Below, one piece after another: positions 55,161 through 64,000 of a stretch of 64,000 bases of DNA. A program made the translations under genes and the position numbers. Location: positions 2,861,688 through 2,925,687 of the forward strand of contig NC_018178.1 of NCBI RefSeq assembly GCF_000279145.1, given 5' to 3'. The stretch is from Melioribacter roseus P3M-2. GTDB taxonomy: Bacteria > Bacteroidota > Ignavibacteria > Ignavibacteriales > Melioribacteraceae. The notes under the pieces were generated by a model that was not told where the DNA came from, made no database searches, and saw nothing but the letters and a program-made list of their open reading frames with translations. Every line of letters starts with the position of its first letter. Positions within the stretch are counted from its first letter, which is position 1.

Positions 55161-56022
55161 TATATTCCTTGATTGCTTTTGTGTGAGCCGGAGTTGATCC
55201 GCAGCAGGAGCCCGCGTATAACGGCTTCTTCTCGAGCAGAGGTTTGATTAAATCTATATAATGGTCAGGATTAATTGCGCAGGATATCGACTTGTCCGTA
55301 AAATCGCCGCCGCCGCAATTCAAATAAAATCCCCACTCTTTAACCGATAAATCCTGTTTGATCTTATTTAGAAAATATTCAGGTTTGATACAATTAAATC
55401 CGACGGCAATCGGATTAAACGCAGCAGCAATTCCAACCGCCTCCCAAAGGCTTTCGCCGCTAAGCAAATTCATTTTCCCGTCAAAGAACAGATTTATTAC
55501 ATACGGCAGTTTTTGACTGTTACAAAAACCGCAAATAATTTCAATTTCGTCGAGATGGCTTTGAGTTTCGTTCCAGATTACATCGACGCCGCTTTCCCAT
55601 AACAGTTCGATATGTTTTTTGTGATTATATTCCAATTCGTTTTTCGACAATGTACGCTCTTTTTGGTAGCAGTCTTCGGCGGGAGCGTTCGATCCCGCTA
55701 TTATTATATTTCTTTCTTCACGAGCTTCAATTGCCAGGTTTACGCTTTTCTTAACAAATTCTTCAATGGAAAGCGAATGCCCCGACATCTCCACTGCAGC
55801 GGGATTAGTCCTGAATGTATTTGTCGTAATTATATCCGCTCCGGCGTCGATATAATCCCTGTGTATTTTTTGTACGATATCGGGGTTCCTCAAATTTGCT
55901 AATGAAGACCATAAATATTTGTCGTTTGCCGCTCCGTACTGCTGCAACAAGCTTCCCACTGCGCCGTCGAGAATTAAAATTTTTCTTTCTTGTCGTAATT
56001 CGAATAAATCGATGCGTTTCAT
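55138..56022 (-). CDS. Homocysteine S-methyltransferase family protein
   Basis: 294 residues with the pfam homocysteine S-methyltransferase barrel. It begins L-D-G-A-V-G-S-L-L near residue 18 with N-T-F-R-T-N near 70, and has the zinc cysteines G-F-N-C near 205 and S-C-C-G-S-T-P-A-H-T near 270. At this size it is the stand-alone MmuM/YitJ-type enzyme, which methylates homocysteine from S-methylmethionine or similar donors; no cobalamin domain is present, so it is not full MetH. It lies between a GT9 gene (4-base overlap) and ispE. Confidence 0.9.
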   Translation of the reverse strand: MKRIDLFELRQERKILILDGAVGSLLQQYGAANDKYLWSSLANLRNPDIVQKIHRDYIDAGADIITTNTFRTNPAAVEMSGHSLSIEEFVKKSVNLAIEAREERNIIIAGSNAPAEDCYQKERTLSKNELEYNHKKHIELLWESGVDVIWNETQSHLDEIEIICGFCNSQKLPYVINLFFDGKMNLLSGESLWEAVGIAAAFNPIAVGFNCIKPEYFLNKIKQDLSVKEWGFYLNCGGGDFTDKSISCAINPDHYIDLIKPLLEKKPLYAGSCCGSTPAHTKAIKEYIDEVYRN

Positions 56023-57140
56023 TTTTTTCCGTCGAAGTATGCCACTGTTTCTTTTACAATCCTTTCGAGGTCAATCATTTGGATACATTCGAGATTATAG
56101 GGACATTCTTTTTTCCAGCAGGGAGCGCAAAACAGTCCTTCCGGATAAAGTTTAACGCCTCTGTCGTAGAGGTCGATTTCCGTCCAGCAGCTCAATCCGA
56201 ACCATGCAATAACATATTTTTTGAGCGCAATAGCCAGATGCATTCCGAACGAATCCCCGGTGATTATAACCTGAGGAATGCTTTCGTAACAGGCTCCGCG
56301 ACGTAAGCCTTCCGATGTAGGAGTATTGATAATCTTTCCTTTGAAATACTCTGCGATTGTATTATTTCGTTCCGTATCCTCAGGTCCTCCCAGAAGCATA
56401 ATCTTAAATCTGTTGAAGGACAAAAATTTCTCGATCAATACGATATGTTGTTCAATTGTCATTTTCTTATTCGGGAAGAGGAGCGAACAGCCTGTATTAA
56501 AACCGATCACCTCGTCGTCCGGGTCAATGCCTACTTCCTTTTTATAATTATCGATGAACTTTAGTTCTTCGTCGTTAAAATTAAAGACATATTCGTCGCG
56601 CTGATAATCGAGGTCGAAAGTTTCGGCCAGATATTCCTGTCCGGTTCTCTGATTGATTTTGAATTTGAGATTGTCGTCCAGACCGAGCGTATAATTATAT
56701 TCGGCGCCTTTGTTCAGCGGAATTATTTGACCGTTTTTGTTGACGCCGAACCCGAGTTTTTCTTTAGCATTAAGCTGCATGGCCAGCGCTCCGGAACGCA
56801 TCGACTTATCGACGTTCATGATCACGTCGAATTCCATTTCTTTGAGTATTAAAATACTTTCGAAGTCAAACGGGAATACGCGATCGATATACGGGTTGTT
56901 GTCGAGTATCCTGAATGCGTTTTTCAATGTAATCCAATAAATAGTTGAAACAGGATACTTTCTTTTAATTGCCGGCAATTGAGCGGTTGTCATCAAAACG
57001 TCGCCCATAGCGTCGAGATTAATTATCAATATTTTTTTGCCGAATTTCCGTTCTTCCTTGCAACCGTCTTCAAGGCAATTATGATAAGGGAAACACGGTT
57101 TGTATCCGGTAAAGTTTTTGCAATCAGGTATTTTTTTCAT
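56019..57140 (-). CDS. Glycosyltransferase family 9 protein with N-terminal Cys cluster
   Basis: 373 residues. I start at ATG 57140; an upstream TTG at 57155 would add five residues. The N-terminal 30 residues carry four cysteines (C-K-N-F, C-F-P-Y, N-C-L-E, C-K-E-E). The GT9 heptosyltransferase fold then starts I-L-I-I-N-L-D-A-M-G-D-V-L near residue 36-48, with the donor-site segments L-L-G-G-P-E-D-T-E and T-G-D-S-F-G-M-H-L-A. Near the C-terminus C-A-P-C-W-K-K-E-C adds cysteines that may bind metal together with the N-terminal ones. It probably adds heptose or another sugar to the LPS core. It overlaps the next upstream GT9 gene by 17 bases. Confidence 0.85.
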   Translation of the reverse strand: MKKIPDCKNFTGYKPCFPYHNCLEDGCKEERKFGKKILIINLDAMGDVLMTTAQLPAIKRKYPVSTIYWITLKNAFRILDNNPYIDRVFPFDFESILILKEMEFDVIMNVDKSMRSGALAMQLNAKEKLGFGVNKNGQIIPLNKGAEYNYTLGLDDNLKFKINQRTGQEYLAETFDLDYQRDEYVFNFNDEELKFIDNYKKEVGIDPDDEVIGFNTGCSLLFPNKKMTIEQHIVLIEKFLSFNRFKIMLLGGPEDTERNNTIAEYFKGKIINTPTSEGLRRGACYESIPQVIITGDSFGMHLAIALKKYVIAWFGLSCWTEIDLYDRGVKLYPEGLFCAPCWKKECPYNLECIQMIDLERIVKETVAYFDGKK

Positions 57141-58236
57141 GGTAAATTCTCTCAAAAAAAGGTTTTAATTTGTTTACGACTGTTTCGTAATCGACCGAAC
57201 TTAAATCAGGATTTTCCGTAATAACGACTTCGTATTCGGATTTATACGGATACCAAATAATATCATCCGTTTTGTACTTAACATAAAGACCGAAAAGGGG
57301 AATCTCAAACGCCGAAGCAATATGCACAATCGACGTATCGGGGGTTATCAAAAAATCGAGCGAACCGACCATAGCCGCGAATACGTCGAATTTGTCGTCC
57401 TGAAAAATAAGGATTTTGCCTTTAGATATTTCTTCGGCTTTCTTCATATCTTTTTTATCGGTAAGAAGAATAACCTTCGTGTCGAAAGTATTACTCAAAA
57501 AATCGATTAGTTTTCCGTACCGTTCAACGCCCCAGAACCTTGCGTCGCTGCCGGCTGAAATGTTAATTCCCGTGAGGAATTTTTTTTTGAGCCCGTGCTT
57601 ACTAATGAAATTCTCGACAAGAGCAACTGAATTCGCATCCGGTTTATAGACAATATTAACTTCGTCTTTGCCATAATCAATTCCGAGCGAGTCGGCAAAA
57701 GCGAGATTACGATCGACGATATGATGTATTTTGGAATCGGGTCTCGGTACGCGCGCGTTAAACAGTTTATTATTTTTTTTATCGAAACCCATTTTGCATT
57801 TTGCCGATGAAAAAGCGATTAGCATGCTTACCGTAAACGATACGTCGTCGTGCAGGTCAATCAAAAGGTCGGGATTAATATCCGAAATAGCGCGGATAAT
57901 TTTTGCAAGATTGTTTTGTTTTTTATCGTAGACTATCAAATTATCCGTCAGTCCGTTTTGACGGAAAATGAAATGATTCGATTTCGAGCAGACAACCGTA
58001 ATATTACAATCACAATGTTTCTTTAGGAGACGGATAAAAGGCGTGGAAGTAAGCGCGTCGCCGATTCTGTTCAATCTGATTATTACGACATTCGAGTTGC
58101 CGTTCAAATTCGGCGCGGTTCTTGTTTTTTCTTTACGCTTAAGAAGCAAAAAAAGATTAAGAAGAAATTTTCTCAGCAAAATTTCAATCTTCTTCAAGTT
58201 AAATCCGTATGCTGTTTTTGTTAAGCAGGATGTCAA
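57124..58236 (-). CDS. Glycosyltransferase family 9 (heptosyltransferase-like)
   Basis: GT9 member of up to 370 residues. The GT-B N-domain starts V-V-I-I-R-L-N-R-I-G-D-A-L near residue 50. The donor site shows G-I-N-I-S-A-G-S-D-A-R, and I-T-P-D-T-S-I-V-H-I-A is the nucleotide-sugar signature. The start is uncertain: TTG at 58236 lies 38 bases inside the preceding gene, while TTG at 58197 lies one base past that gene's stop and gives L-K-K-I-E-I-L-L. Neither has a clear ribosome site. A hydrophobic, basic N-terminus (F-L-L-N-L-F-L-L-L-K-R-K) may bind the inner membrane. Confidence 0.88.
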   Translation of the reverse strand: MTSCLTKTAYGFNLKKIEILLRKFLLNLFLLLKRKEKTRTAPNLNGNSNVVIIRLNRIGDALTSTPFIRLLKKHCDCNITVVCSKSNHFIFRQNGLTDNLIVYDKKQNNLAKIIRAISDINPDLLIDLHDDVSFTVSMLIAFSSAKCKMGFDKKNNKLFNARVPRPDSKIHHIVDRNLAFADSLGIDYGKDEVNIVYKPDANSVALVENFISKHGLKKKFLTGINISAGSDARFWGVERYGKLIDFLSNTFDTKVILLTDKKDMKKAEEISKGKILIFQDDKFDVFAAMVGSLDFLITPDTSIVHIASAFEIPLFGLYVKYKTDDIIWYPYKSEYEVVITENPDLSSVDYETVVNKLKPFFERIYHEKNT

Positions 58237-59227
58237 TTTTGGTCAGGAACAGATTCTCCGGAATATCTCTGAAGCATTCCTGATTTTTCGGACATTCGAG
58301 CAGATTACACATTATGCAATCCAGATCGTTTAGAATCAGATATTCGTGCCTGTCCCCAAACGGTCCCTGATGCAAAGGATTGGTAGGACCGTGCAGAGAA
58401 AGCGCCGGAGTATCGATTGCAGTTGAAATATGCATCGGTCCGCTGTCGTTAGCCACAATAAAAGCGCATCTGCTCATTAGCGCAGCCATCTGTTCTATTG
58501 TAGTAGGAGGAGCCAGATACGCATCGTCTCCTACGGTTTCTTTAATCCTTATTGCGTCTTCGTATTCCGAAGGTCCCCATAAAATCAAAAGCGGTATGTC
58601 ATATTTTTTGTTGAGCGCTTTGGCGAGTTCGGCTAATTTTTCGGGGGGACATCTTTTCGACTGCCACCCTCCGGTAGGGGATATTCCTGCAAATATTTTT
58701 CCATTGAGATTATTCCGTTCCAGAAATTCTTCCGCAAATCGTTCGTCTTCTTTTCCGAAATAGAAATGAAGTCTGGGATTGTCGTCTGCAGGTATTCCGA
58801 CCGATTTAAGAACTTCGAGATGAAGTTCTGCCGCATGGTATTTACCGCGCTCCTGCGGTCCGTATAGATTGTACGCGTATTTCCTTCCTCTATACGGAAA
58901 TCCGATTCTGTATTTTGCGCCGCTTAAAAATGTGATTTGAGCGGTAGACGGATTCGAATAGAAATCGAATACGATATCGTATTTCCTTTTGCGTATTTCA
59001 GCTATTAATCCGAGTTTATTAATAATGCCTGACTTGGGATAAGTTAAAACGGAATTTACCTGCGAAAGCCCTTTCAGCCAGGCAGCGGAAGGCTTATCCG
59101 TCAGATAATCGATTTTTGCTTCCGGAAAAAAATTCAATAGGTTATCGAGTACTACAGTAGAAAGGACAACGTCTCCGATACCTCGCAGTTTAATAATAAG
59201 TATTTTTTTAATCGATTGATCCGTCAA
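58199..59227 (-). CDS. Lipopolysaccharide heptosyltransferase-like (GT9)
   Basis: 342 residues, closest of the three GT9 proteins to the classical WaaF/WaaC pattern. It has I-I-K-L-R-G-I-G-D-V-V near residue 12-22, S-P-T-G-G-W-Q-S-K-R-C-P near 183 and N-D-S-G-P-M-H-I-S near 260, followed by L-H-G-P-T-N-P. The C-terminus has C-I-M-C-N-L-L-E-C-P-K-N-Q-E-C. It starts at TTG 59227 with no strong ribosome site. It is first of the minus-strand set leading to ispE and is divergent from the xylanase gene across 145 bases. The trio probably builds LPS core, which supports a Gram-negative envelope. Confidence 0.9.
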   Translation of the reverse strand: MTDQSIKKILIIKLRGIGDVVLSTVVLDNLLNFFPEAKIDYLTDKPSAAWLKGLSQVNSVLTYPKSGIINKLGLIAEIRKRKYDIVFDFYSNPSTAQITFLSGAKYRIGFPYRGRKYAYNLYGPQERGKYHAAELHLEVLKSVGIPADDNPRLHFYFGKEDERFAEEFLERNNLNGKIFAGISPTGGWQSKRCPPEKLAELAKALNKKYDIPLLILWGPSEYEDAIRIKETVGDDAYLAPPTTIEQMAALMSRCAFIVANDSGPMHISTAIDTPALSLHGPTNPLHQGPFGDRHEYLILNDLDCIMCNLLECPKNQECFRDIPENLFLTKIDILLNKNSIRI

Positions 59228-59372
59228 TTTAGATACCGTATTAAATTATTTCAAAAATAGGAAAAAAAGCTCACACGGGAAAACCGTATTCGAATTACCT
59301 TTTTTTAAAAATATTTTGAAAAAATTTCTTAATCTTGACGTAACAAATTTACAAAAATAATGTGGGGGACTA

Positions 59373-60497
59373 ATGAAGTTATTGACAGCTTCAATTCTAT
59401 TTTCTTTATTATTCACAGCATTTCCCGCCGAATTGAATTCCCAGACGCTTAAAGACGCATTCAAAGATTATTTCCTGATCGGATGCGCTATCAGCGATTT
59501 CCAGGCGGCAGGGAAAGAGCCGAAAGCTTTGGAAATTGCGGCCGAACAGTTTAATACAATAACGCCGGAAAATATGCTCAAGTGGGAAAGAGTTCATCCC
59601 GAGCCCGATAGATTTGATTTTGAACTTCCCGACAGATTGGTGGAGTTCGGTCAAAAAAACGGGATGTTCATTGTCGGACACACGCTCGTCTGGCACAACC
59701 AAACTCCGGATTGGGTTTTTAAGGACGACAATGGAAACTACCTCAATAGAGAACAACTGCTTGCAAGATTGAAAGAACATATATATACGGTAGTCGGCAG
59801 ATACAAAGGAAAAATTAAAGGATGGGACGTTGTAAACGAAGCCGTCGACGAAGACGGTTCTTTGCGCAAAACCAAATGGCTCGAAATTATAGGAGAAGAT
59901 TATATCGAAAAAGCTTTTGAATTTGCGCGCGAAGCCGACCCCGACGCGGAGCTCTATTATAACGACTTCAATACCTGGCATAAAGCCAAAAGAGAAGGCA
60001 TAATGAGGTTAATCAAAAATTTGCTCGACAAGGGGATAAAGATTGACGGCATCGGTCTCCAGGGGCATTGGGGATTGGATTATCCGGCATTGGACGAACT
60101 CGACGAAAGCCTGAAAGAATATTCTTCGACCGGTTTGAAAATAATGATTACCGAACTCGACATCAACATTCTTCCGACGCCAAACAACTATACTGGAGCC
60201 GAAATTACTACAAATTTTGAATTACAAAAAAAATACAATCCCTATCCCGACGGACTTCCGGATTCAATGCAAACGGTATTAGCCGAAAGATATGCGGAAT
60301 TATTCGGAAAATTCCTCAAATATCGCGATTCGATCTCCCGTGTAACATTCTGGGGAATTCACGACGGGCATTCATGGCTTAACAACTGGCCAATCAGGGG
60401 AAGAACTTCCTATCCTCTTTTATTCGACAGGGAACTTAAACCCAAACCGGCTTTTAATGCAGTAATCAAAACCGTTAACGAAATTAAATGCAATTGA
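59373..60497 (+). CDS. Exported GH10 endo-1,4-beta-xylanase
   Basis: 374 residues with a signal peptide (hydrophobic core L-T-A-S-I-L-F-S-L-L-F-T, cleavage near N-S-Q). The single GH10 catalytic barrel has G-H-T-L-V-W-H-N-Q-T-P near residue 104, the acid/base Glu in D-V-V-N-E-A-V-D near 152 and the nucleophile in M-I-T-E-L-D-I-N near 261. No carbohydrate-binding module is attached, so it probably acts in the periplasm or is secreted as a bare catalytic domain. A G-rich ribosome site (GGGGG) lies 6 bases upstream. It is 10 bases before the GH67 gene, and the two should act in sequence on glucuronoxylan. Confidence 0.95.
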   Translation: MKLLTASILFSLLFTAFPAELNSQTLKDAFKDYFLIGCAISDFQAAGKEPKALEIAAEQFNTITPENMLKWERVHPEPDRFDFELPDRLVEFGQKNGMFIVGHTLVWHNQTPDWVFKDDNGNYLNREQLLARLKEHIYTVVGRYKGKIKGWDVVNEAVDEDGSLRKTKWLEIIGEDYIEKAFEFAREADPDAELYYNDFNTWHKAKREGIMRLIKNLLDKGIKIDGIGLQGHWGLDYPALDELDESLKEYSSTGLKIMITELDINILPTPNNYTGAEITTNFELQKKYNPYPDGLPDSMQTVLAERYAELFGKFLKYRDSISRVTFWGIHDGHSWLNNWPIRGRTSYPLLFDRELKPKPAFNAVIKTVNEIKCN

Positions 60498-60507
60498 GGA
60501 ATTACAG

Positions 60508-62670
60508 ATGAAATACTTGTTTTCTATTCTCGTCTTTATGGCGGCAATCAACATTACAAATGCGGAAGACGGATACAAACTCTGGCTCAGATACGACAAA
60601 ATCGATAATCCAGTTTTAATCGAAAAATACAGGCAGTTAATTAAAGGATATTCGTTTAAAGGCAATTCGCCTTCAATTAAAGTTGCGGAAAAAGAATTGA
60701 ATCTCGCATTGAATAAATTATTGGATTGCGAAATACAAACTCTCGATAATTTGCGCTCAAACGTAATATTAGCGGGAGCGCATAAAAATATTACGTTGAA
60801 TTTGCCGGAAGAAATAAGCAATAAATTAAAGACCATCGGCGACGAAGGATATATAATTAAAACCTTTGAAACGGAAGGGAAACGAATAACATTAATTACA
60901 GCCAACGCCGATATTGGCGTACTCTACGGCACATTTCATTTTATTCGTCTTCTTCAAATGCAAAGCGATATCGACAATCTGAATATTGTCGAATCGCCAT
61001 TAATAAAACTAAGACTCTTAAATCATTGGGATAATCTGGACAGAACGGTAGAAAGGGGTTATGCCGGATTTTCGATTTGGAACTGGCATCTTCTGCCGGA
61101 TTACATCGATCCGCGTTATAAAGACTATGCCAGAGCAAACGCTTCGATTGGCGTTAACGGGACGGTACTTACAAATGTGAATGCCAATTCTCTGGTATTA
61201 ACAAAACAATATTTGAAAAAAGCCGCGGCTCTTGCCGATGTCTTCAGACCTTACGGGATTAAAGTATATTTAACGGCGCGGTTCAGCGCTCCGATTGAAA
61301 TAGGAAAATTATCGACCGCCGACCCGTTAAATCCCGAGGTTCGCAAATGGTGGAAAGAAAAAGCAAAAGAGATTTACGAATTGATACCCGATTTCGGAGG
61401 ATTTCTCGTAAAAGCCAATTCCGAAGGGCAGCCCGGTCCGCAGAATTACGGCAGGAGCCATTCCGACGGAGCCAATATGTTAGCGGAAGCCGTTGAACAT
61501 TACGGCGGCGTTGTTATGTGGCGAGCGTTTGTTTATGACAATAACGTGCCCGAAGATCGCGCCAAGCAGGCTTACAACGAATTCAAACCTTTAGACGGAA
61601 AATTCAAGGACAACGTATTGATCCAGGTCAAAAACGGACCGATCGATTTTCAGCCTCGCGAACCTTTTCATCCGCTCTTCGGCGCAATGCCCGAAACTCC
61701 TCTTATGATGGAATTTCAAATTACTCAGGAGTATTTGGGGCAGGGAACGCATCTGGTCTATCTGGCTCCTCTTTTCAAGGAATGCATCGAGTCAGATACT
61801 TACGCCAAAGGCGCAGGCTCGACCGTTGCAAAAGTTATCGACGGCTCTTTGGACAATCATGCTTTAACCGGAATTGCGGGAGTATCGAATATCGGCAACG
61901 ATCGGAACTGGACAGGTCATCTCTTCGGACAGTCGAACTGGTACGCTTTCGGAAGACTCGCATGGAATCATAATTTAACTTCGGAACAAATTGCGGAAGA
62001 ATGGATACGTCTTACATTCGGAAATAAAAACGAGATTGTCGAAATAATTAAAAATATAATGATGCCTTCTCGGGAAAATACGGTTAATTATATGACGCCG
62101 CTCGGACTTCATCATATTATGGGATGGGACCACCATTACGGACCGGCTCCGTGGATAAAAGATAAACCTCGCGCAGAATGGACGTCGGTCTATTATCACC
62201 GCGCCGACAGCAACGGTATCGGTTTCGACAGAACCGTAAACGGAAGCAACGCTGTAAGTCAATATCATTCGCCGGTTTCGGAAATATTCAATTCCCTCGA
62301 AAAATGTCCTGAAAAATATCTGCTCTGGTTCCACCACGTCCCGTGGGATTACAAGATGAAGTCCGGGAAAACATTATGGGAGGAATTGTGCAATCATTAT
62401 TATGCCGGCGTCGATTCCGTAAGGTCGATGAGTAAAAAATGGAAGCAGCTTGAAGGCAAGATCGACAGCGAACTTTTCGATCACGTAAGCATGTTGATGA
62501 AAATTCAGGAAGACGAAGCTGTCTGGTGGCGTAACGCGTGTGTTTTATATTTTCAAACTTTCTCTAAGCTTCCGATACCGGAAGGATTCGAAAAACCGGA
62601 TAAGACGCTTGAATATTATCAAAGTCTTGAATTCCCGTACGCACCGGGAATCCGTCCCAAATGGCATTAA
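60508..62670 (+). CDS. aguA: Exported GH67 alpha-glucuronidase
   Basis: 720 residues, full-length for the family. A signal peptide (K-Y-L-F-S-I-L-V-F-M-A-A, cleavage near T-N-A) places it outside the cytoplasm; some GH67 enzymes are cytoplasmic. The catalytic carboxylates are in K-A-N-S-E-G-Q-P-G (near residue 311), G-P-I-D-F-Q-P-R (near 379) and F-Q-I-T-Q-E-Y-L-G (near 404). It removes 4-O-methylglucuronic acid from xylo-oligosaccharides released by the GH10 enzyme next to it. The stop overlaps the convergent NFACT gene by 4 bases. Confidence 0.96.
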   Translation: MKYLFSILVFMAAINITNAEDGYKLWLRYDKIDNPVLIEKYRQLIKGYSFKGNSPSIKVAEKELNLALNKLLDCEIQTLDNLRSNVILAGAHKNITLNLPEEISNKLKTIGDEGYIIKTFETEGKRITLITANADIGVLYGTFHFIRLLQMQSDIDNLNIVESPLIKLRLLNHWDNLDRTVERGYAGFSIWNWHLLPDYIDPRYKDYARANASIGVNGTVLTNVNANSLVLTKQYLKKAAALADVFRPYGIKVYLTARFSAPIEIGKLSTADPLNPEVRKWWKEKAKEIYELIPDFGGFLVKANSEGQPGPQNYGRSHSDGANMLAEAVEHYGGVVMWRAFVYDNNVPEDRAKQAYNEFKPLDGKFKDNVLIQVKNGPIDFQPREPFHPLFGAMPETPLMMEFQITQEYLGQGTHLVYLAPLFKECIESDTYAKGAGSTVAKVIDGSLDNHALTGIAGVSNIGNDRNWTGHLFGQSNWYAFGRLAWNHNLTSEQIAEEWIRLTFGNKNEIVEIIKNIMMPSRENTVNYMTPLGLHHIMGWDHHYGPAPWIKDKPRAEWTSVYYHRADSNGIGFDRTVNGSNAVSQYHSPVSEIFNSLEKCPEKYLLWFHHVPWDYKMKSGKTLWEELCNHYYAGVDSVRSMSKKWKQLEGKIDSELFDHVSMLMKIQEDEAVWWRNACVLYFQTFSKLPIPEGFEKPDKTLEYYQSLEFPYAPGIRPKWH

Positions 62671-64000
62671 TCTACAACTTCGCATCCGGGAGGTATTTCA
62701 GGTTTTACCAGAAGTACCTCTTCTTTTAATAAAGCCACTTTGCCGGGCTCCATCCCTTTTTTCTTTACCACATACTTCTTAAAAGTGTAACTGACGGGCG
62801 CCAAGCCTGCTGTTTTGGCTTTGCTGTAGAATGCCGCAATCGAAGCGGCTTTTTTCAATACCGATTTCGGGACAACTTCTTTCGGATTGTCCGTACGTAA
62901 AACTACATGCGAACCCGATACCGAGCGGGCGTGGAACCAGTAATCGTTTTGCTTTGCAAAACGGAGCGTGAGTTCGTCGTTGTTTTTGCTATCCTTGCCT
63001 ACGTATACGTTATATTTACCGTCGATAATAAAATGTCTGAAATTCGGTCGCGATTTATCCTGCATTTCCATCTTCTTTTTAATCCCGAGTTGTTTCTCGA
63101 TAGTTTGCAATTCTTCCAATGTAAGTTCCTTATTGAGCTTTTCGTCCAATTCTTTAAGAATGTCGTATTTATTCTTCAGTTCGTTGTAGAGCTCGATCGA
63201 TTTCTCGTATTCTATTTTTTCCGACTTGGCTTTTTCGAAATATCTGTCGATGTTTTTTTGAGGAGATAATTTCGGGTCGAGTTTTATTGTTACGTTGTTG
63301 CCTTCCATATCCTTTGCTTCAATTTTATCGAGTCCTTTTTTTAGCGCGGAAATATTCATAAGAAGCAGATTGCCGTAATTGGCATATTCCTTTTCTCTTG
63401 AGCCTTTTTCTATTCTGGATTTAAGATTATTAAGTTTGGCGGACATTCTTTCCAATTCGCCGGCGACATGCTTTTTTAAGGTTGCCGTCAACACTTTCTC
63501 TTTCGACAACGAATAATAATTCGACAGATAGGCATTCATAGCCTCCTGGTAAGAATCGTATTTTCCGATTATTTCCGCAACTTCGCCCGTATACGGTTGA
63601 AATATCAACGACGCGCCCGACTTGTCCTTGGCGACGATTATTTCATTAAACAGAATATCCGTAATCAACGATTTTAATTCCACGCCGTTTTCCAAAAACT
63701 CCGTTTTCATTTTCCTGTCGATGAATTTATAACGACTCGTTAATTCTTCATTGTTCATGTTTTGAAGGTTGCTCAAAATATGATCGTAAGAAGAAACAAA
63801 TACGCACTTATCTATTTCTTCGGTTATATTTTTCAGTTTGTCGTCGTCGGTTTTCTTGAAAGGGAAGAAATTGTTTTCCGGATCTTGAAGAATAATGTTA
63901 GTATTTGCTCCTCTGATTAAAAAATAAAATTAAAGTTGTCGCACGAGAATCTTATAATCCGGTCGTTATCGGCAATTTCCACTTTGTTAATTTTCGAAGG
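62667..64000 (-). CDS. NFACT/RqcH-type ribosome quality control protein, partial and frameshifted
   Basis: The C-terminal 410 or so residues of an NFACT protein (RqcH/Tae2 family), which adds alanine tails to stalled nascent chains on the 50S subunit. The coiled coil (K-L-N-N-L-K-S-R-I-E-K-G) and the C-terminal NFACT-R domain (Y-N-V-Y-V-G-K-D-S-K-N-N-D, W-F-H-A-R-S-V-S-G-S-H-V) are clear. The frame runs past the TTG at 63776 back to L-I-R-G-A-N-T-N-I-I-L, then is broken at the A6 run 63919-63924. In the other frame V-E-I-A-D-N-D-R-I-I-R-F continues to the window edge. One more A there joins them as F-N-F-I-F-L-I-R-G-A-N. The 5' end lies outside the window. Confidence 0.88.

Noticed and set aside
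59335-59366. TTGACG...ATAATG promoter before the xylanase gene
   Set aside because: The -10 would put the transcript start inside the ribosome site, leaving a nearly leaderless message. A similar TTGACG...TAAAAT before the kinase at 52920 overlaps its ATG. In AT-rich DNA such matches are expected by chance.

Overview
The window is a dense, moderately AT-rich bacterial chromosome segment with about 57 protein genes, no rRNA, tRNA, insertion sequence or CRISPR array that I can see, and only one gene-free stretch longer than 300 bases (40389-40747). A Gram-negative anaerobe or facultative anaerobe of the Bacteroidetes/Chlorobi/Ignavibacteria side of the tree fits best. The reasons are exported hemicellulases, family-9 glycosyltransferases of the LPS-core type, a large [FeFe]-hydrogenase locus and a flotillin/ClpC housekeeping context. 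The genus Melioribacter or a relative is my guess from gene content, not from any search.

Layout. 1-3636 (+): 3' end of guaB, a GT4 glycosyltransferase, purD. 3638-8431 (-): prsW-like protease, nadD, meaB, an exported unknown, an NtrC-type regulator and a HIT protein, tightly coupled. 8502-15866 (+): the fatty-acid operon DUF177-rpmF-plsX-fabH-fabD-DUF3109-fabG-acpP-(terminator)-fabF-rnc, then gcvP, a CoA-binding protein and rsmE up to 19943. 19927-26539 (-): floA, an unknown, a UvrD-type helicase, then a nucleoside-salvage set (cdd, tdk, a nucleoside transporter, a purine nucleoside phosphorylase). 26737-34531 (+): clpC, pterin dehydratase, pyrE, an M64 peptidase, a SpoIIE-type phosphatase and a PduS/PduT-like pair (flavoprotein plus microcompartment shell protein). 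34532-40388: cupin, SDR, a 1292-residue TPR protein with three CbbX-like AAA+ domains, and a head-GIN lipoprotein.

40748-52811 (+) is the centrepiece. Two complete but differently built NAD-linked [FeFe]-hydrogenase gene sets (NuoE-like, NuoF-like, HydA) flank four signalling genes. These are a hydrogenase-like iron-sulfur protein fused directly to a histidine kinase, two single-domain receivers and a receiver-PAS-kinase hybrid. The simplest reading is that the fused protein senses H2 or redox state and passes it through the phosphorelay; none of the four has a DNA-binding output. The second hydrogenase has Ser where the first H-cluster cysteine ligand is expected.

52920-64000: a membrane histidine kinase, ispE, a homocysteine methyltransferase-family gene, three GT9 glycosyltransferases, an exported GH10 xylanase plus GH67 alpha-glucuronidase pair, and the NFACT/RqcH gene that runs off the window.

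An important quality point: five genes (M64 peptidase, pduS-like, NuoE/NuoF of set 2, ispE, NFACT) are shifted or fused exactly at runs of five or six A/T, and a change of one base in each run restores a family-typical protein. Since ispE should be essential, I treat these as homopolymer length errors or slippage sites rather than dead genes.
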